Assembly: GCA_023428585.1 (NCBI GenBank)
Contig: JAEYXG010000131.1
Span: 1-11,661 of the forward strand
From: Bacteroidota bacterium
Lineage (GTDB): Bacteria > Bacteroidota > Bacteroidia > Bacteroidales > Lentimicrobiaceae
Direction: 5' to 3'
DNA length: 11,661 nucleotides
In this document: piece after piece, positions 1 to 5,530 of the stretch
Layout of the letters: every line of letters starts with the position of its first letter
How positions within the stretch are numbered: position 1 is the first letter of the stretch
The notes under the pieces: model-generated
Told to the model about the DNA's origin: nothing
Seen by the model: the letters and a program-made list of their open reading frames with translations, nothing else
Databases searched by the model: none
Program-made: the position numbers and the translations under genes

Positions 1-2
1 AT

Positions 3-1040
3 GCAAAGGAGAATATGCCCGGAACATGGAGTGTGGCTGCTGACTTTTCAAAGAGCATATCCGTTTTGCAGGGAATGTAGGAAGCGCTCAAGGATAAGGC
101 TACCATTCATTACGTTAAAGGAGCCAATGTGTACAGCGATTCACTTACCGAAGCCCGTGTAAGTGTTTTTGGCAAACCTACGGGATGGGATAACCGACCC
201 GAAGAGGTGATGATAGCTGAAGCCCTGGAAGTAGCCAAAAAATCGGATGTGGTTGTTGCAGTTATGGGCGAAGCTGCCGAGATGAGCGGTGAATCATCAA
301 GTCGTTCCGATATTGAAATACCGGCTAATCAGCGTCGTTTATTGAAGGCACTGCTTGAAACAGGAAAACCGGTGGTTATGGTACTTTTTACAGGCCGACC
401 CCTTGCCATGAAGTGGGAAAATGACAATATACCCTCCATACTTAATGTGTGGTTTGGTGGCAGTGAAGCAGGGTATGCCATTGCCGACGTGCTCTTTGGT
501 GATGTTGTGCCTTCAGGTAAACTCACGGCTACTTTTCCGCAAAATGTTGGTCAGGTGCCCATATTCTATAACCATAAGAATACCGGTAGGCCATTGCCTG
601 AAGGTCAATGGTTTCAAAAGTACCGCTCCAATTACCTGGATGTATCAAATGATCCTCTTTATCCCTTCGGCTATGGACTCAGCTATACTTCTTTCAGATA
701 CGGTGAACCCGTGTTGAGCTCTCCTGAAATGGAAGTGGATGATAAAATTGAAGTTCGCTTCAGTGTTACCAATACCGGTGATTATGATGCCGAGGAGGTT
801 GTTCAGCTTTACATTCGTGATATGGTTGGAAGCATAACCCGCCCCGTAAAGGAACTGAAGGATTTCAAGAAGATAATGCTCAGGAAGGGTGAATCCGCTC
901 AAGTGAGCTTTACCATTGATATTGAAGATCTTAAATTCTACAATAGTGACTTGCAGTTTGTGGCTGAGCCTGGTGAGTTCAAGGTATTCGTAGGCGGCAA
1001 TTCAAGGGATGTAAAGGAAACCTCATTTACTCTAAAATAG
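3..1040 (+). pseudogene. GH3 beta-glucosidase (BglX-like), C-terminal part, interrupted by an in-frame TAG
   Basis: The frame is open from the left edge, so the N-terminal catalytic barrel lies outside the window. What remains is the GH3 C-terminal alpha/beta sandwich (GEAAEMSGESSSRSDIEIP, then GRPLAMKW, WFGGSEAGYAIADVLFGD, PSGKLTATFP) and a fibronectin-III-like tail (YPFGYGLSYT, VTNTGDYDAEEVVQLYIRD, EPGEFKVFVGG). This order matches E. coli BglX, a periplasmic enzyme of about 765 residues that releases glucose from beta-glucosides. Reading in frame before and after codon 78-80 gives LQGM-stop-EALKDKA, where homologues have an ordinary residue, often Lys. One AAG to TAG change would explain it, and no frameshift is present. 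A GTG at 129 could restart translation, but it falls inside conserved sequence (KGANVYSD) and is unlikely to be a real start. Family assignment is firm. Whether the gene is dead, or the stop is an assembly error, cannot be told from here. Confidence 0.85.
78..80 (+). other. In-frame amber codon inside the GH3 gene
   Basis: TAG at 78-80 lies in the same frame as well-conserved GH3 sequence on both sides (NMPGTWSVAADFSKS before, KGANVYSDSLTEA after). The gene's natural end (1038-1040) and the small minus-strand gene at 4438 also use TAG, so genome-wide recoding of TAG as sense is unlikely. Confidence 0.85.
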
Positions 1041-1078
1041 TATCTGGCTTCCGTATGTTGATGATATATCTATTTTGT

Positions 1079-1113
1079 ACTACAGACTTCGGCTTTTAGT
1101 CGGAGTCTGTAGT
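1079..1113. terminator. Strong hairpin after the GH3 gene, probable terminator
   Basis: A 15-bp stem (1079-1093 with 1099-1113, two G-T pairs, otherwise perfect) closes a 5-base loop TTTTA. It starts 39 bases after the GH3 stop. No clear T-run follows on the plus strand, so it may act as a weak terminator or a 3'-end stabiliser rather than a classic intrinsic terminator. Confidence 0.5.
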
Positions 1114-1162
1114 TTACAGCCTCTTCATTTCCTATATAAGAACGCGCCTTCCGTGAGTTAAT

Positions 1163-1198
1163 AACTTTTGGAATAAAAGTGTGTTAGTATTATAATTA
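1163..1198 (+). promoter_or_regulatory. Possible promoter region of the S9 peptidase gene
   Basis: Two weak readings exist. AACTTTTG at 1163-1170 matches the Bacteroidota -7 box TAnnTTTG in 7 of the 8 motif positions. Alternatively, TTTG at 1167-1170 is a -33 box followed after 20 bases by a poor -7 box, TATAATTA, at 1191-1198. Both leave a short A-rich leader to the ATG at 1236. Confidence 0.3.
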
Positions 1199-1235
1199 TC
1201 ATATTCAACATACCAACACTCTTAATCTTAACAAA

Positions 1236-3275
1236 ATGAAAGCAATCATTATGTCATTACTTGCCCTGTGGTTAAGCATGGATTCCGTTGTATTTGCACA
1301 GGAAGAAAGTTTGCCACCACTCATTGACCGCGAGCTTCTTTTCGGCAATCCGGAGATCACAGGTGGTAAATTATCGCCCGATGGTAAGTTCATTTCGTTC
1401 ATCAAACCAAATAAAGGGACCTTGAATATATGGGTCAAGAAAATTGATGAGCCATTTGAAAATGCCCGTCCATTAACTGCCGATACTACACGGCCAATCA
1501 GACAATACTTCTGGTCAAAGGACTCGAAGTATATACTTTATTCACAGGATAAAGGGGGTGATGAGAATTTTAATCTCTATGCCGTAGATCCTCAGGCTGT
1601 TACTAAACAAGGTGAGATACCTGAAAATCGGGATCTTACCAAACTAACGGGTGTTAGGGTTTTCCTGTATGCAGTGCCTAAGTCAGATCCTGATGCCGTT
1701 TACATAGGGCTTAATGATCGCGACAAGGCATGGCATGATCTGTACAAACTTAAAATCTCCACTGGTGAAAGGACCCTTGTATTTAAAAATTCAGAAAAGG
1801 ACAGGATAATTGAGTATGTATTCGACTGGGAAGACCGGTTGCGCCTTGCCATGCGTGCCAATGAGGATGGCAGCAATGATATAATGAGGGTAGACAACGA
1901 CAACCTGGTTAAGATTTACTCCACTTCTGTATTTGAAACAGCTTACCCAGTTGCATTTACCAATGACAACAAACAAGTATTGATGGTAACCAACAAGGGA
2001 GAACAAACTGACCTGATGCATCTTGTTAAGCTTGATCCACTAACACTTAAAGAAGAAATAATAGAATCAGATCCAATGGGTCGGGTTGATATCACTAATG
2101 TAATTGTATCAGATGTGACCAAAGATATTATCTACACCGTTTATGAGGATGAACGCGACCGTTATGTATGGAAAGACAAAGCTTATGAGAAGGATTATGA
2201 GATAATAAGTAAATCACTACCGGAGAAGAATATATATTTCTCAAATGCTACCACCGATGAGCAGTTGTGGTTAATAAATGCCTATAGCGATACCCAACCG
2301 GCCAATGCATATATATATGACCGCAAAAACCAGAAACTCACTTTTCAGTATAATCCGCGTCCAAACCTCCCTACAGGAGATCTTGCACACATGAAAGCCG
2401 TGAGCTACAAGTCATCTGACGGGTTGGTAATACCTGCATATCTTACACTGCCTAAAGGCACTAATGGCAAGAACCTTCCGGTAGTATTACTACCACACGG
2501 CGGGCCGTGGGGCAGAGATAGCTGGGGATACAATTCTTTCGTTCAGTTTCTGGCAAACAGAGGATATGCCGTATTGTCGCCTAATTTCAGAGCCTCAACA
2601 GGTTACGGTAAAAAATTCTTGAATGCAGGTAACAATGAGTGGGGACAAAAGATGCAGGATGATATAACGTGGGGTGTGAAATATCTGATTGAACAAGGTA
2701 TTGCCGATAAGGACAAAGTTGGAATAATGGGAGGCTCATACGGAGGATATGCTACACTTGCCGGTCTAGCCTTTACGCCTGACGTATATGCATGTGGAGT
2801 TTCAATTGTAGGGCCATCAAACCTGATAACCCTGCTCAACTCCATTCCACCCTACTGGGAATCCATACGCGCAGTGTTCCATTTCAGGATGGGCAATCCA
2901 AATACACCTGAAGGAAAAGCACAGCTGGAGAGGCAATCACCCCTGAACTCAGCACACAGAATCATAGCGCCATTACTGGTGGTACAGGGCGCCAATGACC
3001 CCAGAGTCAACATACATGAATCTGACCAGATAGTGGTTGCATTGCGTGAAAGGGGTGCACCTGTGGAATATATTGTTGCACCGGATGAGGGACACGGGTT
3101 TTCACGACCTGTTAACAATATGGCCATGCTTGCCGCAGCAGAGAAATTCCTTGCCAAACATCTTGGAGGTCGTTATCAGGAGTCAATGACACCTGAAGTT
3201 CAAAAGAGACTATCTGAGATAATCATGAATGTTAATGATGTGAAACTAGCTGAAAGCCCTGCGGCAGAAAATTAA
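1236..3275 (+). CDS. Secreted S9-family (prolyl oligopeptidase-like) serine peptidase
   Basis: A 679-residue exported peptidase. Residues 1-21 form a signal peptide (hydrophobic core, probable cleavage VFA-QE), placing it in the periplasm or at the envelope. Residues of about 25-400 carry degenerate repeats of the beta-propeller type that filters substrates in S9 enzymes (e.g. KLSPDGKFISF, WSKDSKYILYSQD). From about 400 onward is an alpha/beta hydrolase domain: HGGPWG at 421-426 (oxyanion region), nucleophile Ser501 in GGSYGGYA, Asp588 in GANDPRVN and His620 in DEGHGF, so the triad is complete. The best fit is the S9C group (acylaminoacyl/dipeptidyl-peptidase 5-like), which removes short peptides from oligopeptide N-termini; exact specificity cannot be read from sequence. 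The start at 1236 places the signal peptide correctly and follows an A-rich leader without Shine-Dalgarno, normal for this phylum. Met6 (1251) is a less likely alternative. It appears monocistronic, with hairpins on both sides. Confidence 0.95.
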   Translation: MKAIIMSLLALWLSMDSVVFAQEESLPPLIDRELLFGNPEITGGKLSPDGKFISFIKPNKGTLNIWVKKIDEPFENARPLTADTTRPIRQYFWSKDSKYILYSQDKGGDENFNLYAVDPQAVTKQGEIPENRDLTKLTGVRVFLYAVPKSDPDAVYIGLNDRDKAWHDLYKLKISTGERTLVFKNSEKDRIIEYVFDWEDRLRLAMRANEDGSNDIMRVDNDNLVKIYSTSVFETAYPVAFTNDNKQVLMVTNKGEQTDLMHLVKLDPLTLKEEIIESDPMGRVDITNVIVSDVTKDIIYTVYEDERDRYVWKDKAYEKDYEIISKSLPEKNIYFSNATTDEQLWLINAYSDTQPANAYIYDRKNQKLTFQYNPRPNLPTGDLAHMKAVSYKSSDGLVIPAYLTLPKGTNGKNLPVVLLPHGGPWGRDSWGYNSFVQFLANRGYAVLSPNFRASTGYGKKFLNAGNNEWGQKMQDDITWGVKYLIEQGIADKDKVGIMGGSYGGYATLAGLAFTPDVYACGVSIVGPSNLITLLNSIPPYWESIRAVFHFRMGNPNTPEGKAQLERQSPLNSAHRIIAPLLVVQGANDPRVNIHESDQIVVALRERGAPVEYIVAPDEGHGFSRPVNNMAMLAAAEKFLAKHLGGRYQESMTPEVQKRLSEIIMNVNDVKLAESPAAEN

Positions 3276-3342
3276 TATCTATAACAACACTTAACTGAAC
3301 CACAAAAAGTAATTCACTTGTTGCCTTATTTATTTTTCTTTT

Positions 3343-3378
3343 CAGGGGGGAGATGAACGAAAACACGTCTCCCTCCTG
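3343..3378 (+). terminator. Hairpin after the S9 peptidase gene, probable terminator
   Basis: CAGGGGGGAGA (3343-3353) pairs with TCTCCCTCCTG (3368-3378): 11 bp with one G-T pair and a 14-base loop, G+C-rich against an A+T-rich surround. Only TTAAAATTGATT follows, so the T-run is weak. Confidence 0.45.
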
Positions 3379-3405
3379 TTAAAATTGATTAAAAGATGAA
3401 GTGAT

Positions 3406-3432
3406 ATGCATAAAATACCTAATTTTATGCAT
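3406..3432. promoter_or_regulatory. Perfect 11-bp inverted repeat in the leader of the exported-protein gene
   Basis: ATGCATAAAAT (3406-3416) and ATTTTATGCAT (3422-3432) are exact reverse complements around ACCTA. The right arm contains TAATTTTA (3420-3427), one base off the TAnnTTTG -7 box, and the likely start codon is at 3467. Position and symmetry suit an operator overlapping a promoter. A 5'-UTR hairpin is equally possible. No T-run follows, so a terminator is unlikely. Confidence 0.4.
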
Positions 3433-3466
3433 TGATAATGTAAAGCAGATTGTTAATACACTCGGG

Positions 3467-4114
3467 ATGAGAAGAACACTAATAACACTCATGGCACTCA
3501 TTTTTCCGGTCATGATAATAGCTCAGGAGGTAGTGGGCAGCTTATCTACCAATGCAGTTTTGCCTGAACCTTTTACTCCTATTAATTTCAACCTTCAGAC
3601 AGGAATGAATTTCGGCACAACCAATTTCAGTGGTAGTTACCTGCAATCGTACCTATCTCCATCCTTTTCTATGCCATTAAACAAGAAATTATCCATAACC
3701 GCCGGAGTAAATTATTCACATACAACCCTTAACAACACACCGGTAATCAACAGTGAGGGTGCAATACAGAATTTCTCGGGGGATATCAACACCCTGACCA
3801 TGTTCACATCGGGCTTATATAGGGTAAACAACAGGCTCACCATATCAGGTTCTGCTTTCAAGACCATTAACCCTGCATTCAATGCAAGAATGAATCCCGG
3901 TTCGTTGCAGATGGAAGCTCAGGGCGCAAGTATTGGCTTTGGGTATCAGGTAAACGAGAATTTACACATCGGTGCTGAAATAAGAATGCAACAGGGAAAT
4001 TCCGGTTTCTATAATCCTTATGGAAGTCCTTACGGCACTTCATTTGGAAATCCATACGGCAACAGATACTTCAGTCCTTTTAACAATGGTTTTGGAAGTC
4101 CATTCGGTTATTAA
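3467..4114 (+). CDS. Exported, probable outer-membrane beta-barrel protein (hypothetical)
   Basis: I do not recognise a named family. The ATG at 3467 gives a 215-residue protein opening with a clean signal peptide (MRRTLITLMALIFPVMIIA-QE). The same frame can start upstream at a GTG at 3401, but that would put 22 residues ahead of the signal peptide and run through the palindrome at 3406-3432, so I prefer 3467. The mature part alternates polar and hydrophobic residues with many Asn, Ser, Gly and aromatics (LQTGMNFGTTNFSGSYLQ, LSITAGVNYSHTTL, NLHIGAEIRMQQG), as in amphipathic beta-strands of a small barrel. The last 33 residues follow a four-residue beat of NPYG, SPYG, TSFG and NPYG, then looser copies, ending in Tyr; an aromatic last residue is usual for outer-membrane barrels. 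Export is well supported; the barrel is an inference, and function is unknown. Confidence 0.75.
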   Translation: MRRTLITLMALIFPVMIIAQEVVGSLSTNAVLPEPFTPINFNLQTGMNFGTTNFSGSYLQSYLSPSFSMPLNKKLSITAGVNYSHTTLNNTPVINSEGAIQNFSGDINTLTMFTSGLYRVNNRLTISGSAFKTINPAFNARMNPGSLQMEAQGASIGFGYQVNENLHIGAEIRMQQGNSGFYNPYGSPYGTSFGNPYGNRYFSPFNNGFGSPFGY

Positions 4115-4178
4115 GTTAATATCATAATTCCATTGTTTGATTGGAATCTTTCATCTTGTCAAGGGTTCGAAATCTAAT

Positions 4179-4191
4179 TGGATTAAATCCA
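4179..4191. promoter_or_regulatory. Short palindrome upstream of the small membrane protein gene
   Basis: TGGATT-A-AATCCA is a perfect 6-bp-arm palindrome 29 bases before the ATG at 4221. It could be an operator, but a repeat this short in A+T-rich DNA may be chance. I see no good TAnnTTTG box here, so the downstream gene may be transcribed from the 3467 gene's promoter. Confidence 0.2.
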
Positions 4192-4220
4192 TTTTCTATC
4201 ATTAACAAACCAAGAATACG

Positions 4221-4388
4221 ATGAAACTTAATAGGATAGCGCTGATAGTACTGATAATACTGAATATTATTGTCTTGCTTGGGCAGTTGTGGCCAGAGGG
4301 AGCCCCACCTTTTGCGGGTATTGTCAATATTGGTTTTCTGGTACTATCCTTAGCCTATTTTATCTACACAATATCAACCAGGAGATAA
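4221..4388 (+). CDS. Small two-helix membrane protein (55 aa)
   Basis: ATG at 4221 to TAA at 4386-4388 encodes 55 residues. It starts MKLNRIALIVLIILNIIVLL, a first transmembrane helix at about 6-20, then a short loop with WPEGAPP at about 24-30, a second helix at about 34-50 (GIVNIGFLVLSLAYFIYT), and a basic end STRR. By the positive-inside rule, the charged KLNR and TRR ends suggest both termini in the cytoplasm. The leader (CAAGAATACG before ATG) is A-rich without Shine-Dalgarno. It lies 106 bases after the exported-protein gene, and a good intrinsic terminator begins directly at its stop codon, which supports a real transcribed gene. No family is recognised. The two-helix hairpin is clear from the sequence; function is unknown. 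Confidence 0.65.
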   Translation: MKLNRIALIVLIILNIIVLLGQLWPEGAPPFAGIVNIGFLVLSLAYFIYTISTRR

Positions 4389-4389
4389 A

Positions 4390-4422
4390 AAAAACTGCCC
4401 CATGACCAGTGGAGCAGTTTTT
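4390..4422. terminator. Bidirectional intrinsic terminator between convergent genes
   Basis: AAAAACTGC (4390-4398) pairs with GCAGTTTTT (4414-4422). One C-A mismatch is followed by an inner CCA/TGG helix and a 7-base loop. The flanking A-run and T-run make it work in both directions, ending the plus-strand gene at 4388 and the minus-strand gene whose stop is at 4438. Confidence 0.85.
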
Positions 4423-4437
4423 AATTAACCAACATTA

Positions 4438-4638
4438 CTAATTGAGCAAGATTGTGTGGGTATTGCCGGTATGCATGTCAGACACAGTGGTCAACGCCCT
4501 GGAATAATTCAGCAGGTTCTTGATAACAGCATCGCTTGGTTTCAATGTCTCTTGCATGGTGTCATCATAATTTTGGTCAGCCTCCGCTGAATTATTCTCT
4601 GAAATTTTAAATTCTAAATGAGTGTAGTTTAATGTCAT
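4438..4638 (-). CDS. Small protein downstream of the sigma factor (66 aa, hypothetical)
   Basis: This 66-residue frame starts MTLNYTHLEFKIS and ends in IKNLLNYSRALTTV followed by a ...HTILLN C-terminus. It is soluble and acidic in the middle (SENNSAEADQNYDD), with a probable helix at about 38-50. From memory, small Bacteroidota proteins with an I..IL.YS.AL....LN-like end occur in similar settings, but I cannot confirm this here. Support for a real gene: same strand as the sigma factor 102 bases upstream, a stop (TAG followed by TAA) right before the bidirectional terminator, and no competing frame. It could be a co-regulator of the sigma factor or an unrelated co-transcribed protein. It has no membrane segment and does not look like the usual FecR-type or zinc-finger anti-sigma factors. 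Confidence 0.6.
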   Translation of the reverse strand: MTLNYTHLEFKISENNSAEADQNYDDTMQETLKPSDAVIKNLLNYSRALTTVSDMHTGNTHTILLN

Positions 4639-4648
4639 AGGCTGTTTT

Positions 4649-4670
4649 GCGTTTATATCTAATGAAACGC
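4649..4670 (-). promoter_or_regulatory. Hairpin between the sigma gene and the small downstream gene
   Basis: GCGTTT and AAACGC form a perfect 6-bp stem with a 10-base loop, 10 bases upstream of the small gene's ATG on the minus strand. It could affect translation or mRNA processing in the two-gene transcript. It is short, so chance is possible. Confidence 0.25.
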
Positions 4671-4740
4671 TGAGAACCTGACTTTATTATAACACTTTAG
4701 AAAAAAAAGAAAGAAAATTTCATGGTCCAAAATTCAGCGC

Positions 4741-5328
4741 TCAAACTGAGAGATTAATCTCATTACGCTCCATCATTTTGCGAAGGTTTATCAATGCATA
4801 GCGCATTCTGCCGAGGGCCGTATTAATGCTGACATCCGTTTGCTCTGCAATATCCTTGAAGCTCATATCGGCATAGTGACGCATAATGAGCACCTCACGC
4901 TGCTCAGCGGGCAGGAAGTCAATCATGGTCCTTATATCCTGATGTATCTGCTCGGTAATCATCCTATCTTCAATGGATTCATCATACACACGAAGATTAT
5001 CAAGAATATTGTAATCCTCATTCTGGCTTTCAACAACAGGAATTCTCTTGGCTTTCCTGAAAAAGTCAATGACCAGGTTATGGGCAATACGCATCACCCA
5101 TTGTATGAACTTACCTTCTTCCTTATAGGTTCCTGATTTAAGGGTAAAGATTACCTTGATGAATGTATCCTGAAAGATATCATCAGCAGTTTGCTTATCC
5201 TTGATAACCATATGGATATAGGAAAAGACTTTAGACTTATGACGGTGGATTAACTGTTCCAGACAGAATTCATCACCGGATAAATATCGGTTTATTAGCT
5301 CTTGATCGCTAACTGTTTGGGCAAACAT
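4741..5328 (-). CDS. RNA polymerase sigma factor, sigma-70 family, ECF (RpoE-like) type
   Basis: A 195-residue sigma factor with only regions 2 and 4, the ECF layout. Region 2 is at about 22-90: LIHRHKSKVFSYIHMVIKD, then TADDIFQDTFIKVI (core-polymerase binding) and WVMRIAHNLVIDFFRK (-10 recognition). Region 4 is at about 135-185: LPAEQREVLIMRHYADMSFKDIAEQTDVSINTALGRMRYAL, with the helix-turn-helix that reads the -35 element. The length is normal. No FecR-like or membrane anti-sigma gene adjoins it; its only co-directional neighbour is the 66-residue gene downstream, so control may be transcriptional, or may use that small protein. A perfect Bacteroidota promoter lies at 5453-5484, giving a leader of about 120 bases, and a strong Shine-Dalgarno site fixes the start at 5328. 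It is transcribed divergently from uvrA. Its target genes cannot be read from the window. Confidence 0.95.
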   Translation of the reverse strand: MFAQTVSDQELINRYLSGDEFCLEQLIHRHKSKVFSYIHMVIKDKQTADDIFQDTFIKVIFTLKSGTYKEEGKFIQWVMRIAHNLVIDFFRKAKRIPVVESQNEDYNILDNLRVYDESIEDRMITEQIHQDIRTMIDFLPAEQREVLIMRHYADMSFKDIAEQTDVSINTALGRMRYALINLRKMMERNEINLSV

Positions 5329-5332
5329 GGCG

Positions 5333-5340
5333 CCTCCTTT
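5333..5340 (-). promoter_or_regulatory. Strong Shine-Dalgarno site of the sigma factor gene
   Basis: On the minus strand, AAAGGAGG stands 4 bases before the ATG (AAAGGAGGCGCCATG). Full-length Shine-Dalgarno sites are uncommon in Bacteroidota, and none of the other genes here has a comparable one. It fixes the start codon. Confidence 0.7.
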
Positions 5341-5367
5341 TATGTTAGTTATTCTAAGAGTAGTTGT

Positions 5368-5436
5368 TTAACCGATAAAGATCCTCCTGTGCGTTTGGTT
5401 TATAAATGAAACAGTTTGATTGAATAAAGGGTTCAT
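5368..5436 (-). other. Possible 22-codon upstream ORF in the sigma factor leader
   Basis: On the minus strand an ATG at 5436 opens a 22-codon frame (MNPLFNQTVSFINQ...) ending with TAA at 5370-5368, all inside the predicted leader and 39 bases upstream of the sigma start. GAAGGA directly precedes its ATG but is too close for an ideal ribosome site. It may be a leader peptide or chance. Confidence 0.2.
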
Positions 5437-5452
5437 TCCTTCTATTCGAGAA

Positions 5453-5484
5453 CAAATGTACGTCAAAAAAATACAGAATACAAA
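5453..5484 (-). promoter_or_regulatory. Bacteroidota housekeeping-type promoter for the sigma factor gene
   Basis: On the minus strand TTTG (5484-5481), a 20-base spacer and TACATTTG (5460-5453) match both parts of the TTTG / TAnnTTTG consensus exactly. Transcription should begin near 5446-5448. Confidence 0.75.
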
Positions 5485-5502
5485 CTTCAGGCAAAAAAAA
5501 AT

Positions 5503-5510
5503 TAATTTTG
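5503..5510 (+). promoter_or_regulatory. -7 promoter box of uvrA
   Basis: TAATTTTG is a perfect TAnnTTTG box ending 20 bases before the uvrA ATG. No TTTG is found at the -33 distance; that position is occupied by the CAAA (5481-5484) that forms the -33 box of the divergent sigma promoter. The start site would fall near 5517, giving a leader of about 14 bases. Confidence 0.55.
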
Positions 5511-5530
5511 CAGCATGAAAGGCCTACCGA

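Noticed and set aside
645..902. 85-codon minus-strand open frame inside the GH3 gene
   Set aside because: It is a shadow of conserved GH3 sequence on the plus strand and shows no protein features of its own.
3401..3466. N-terminal extension of the exported protein from a GTG at 3401
   Set aside because: It would bury the signal peptide 22 residues in and run through a perfect palindrome. The ATG at 3467 gives a standard signal peptide.
4161..4175. GGTTCGAAATC resembling a tRNA T-arm
   Set aside because: No acceptor, D or anticodon stems can be formed around it, so it is not a tRNA gene.
4678..4726. Eleven-codon minus-strand frame (MKFSFFFSKVL) between the sigma gene and the small gene
   Set aside because: It is very short, driven by a T-rich run, and has no supporting ribosome site.
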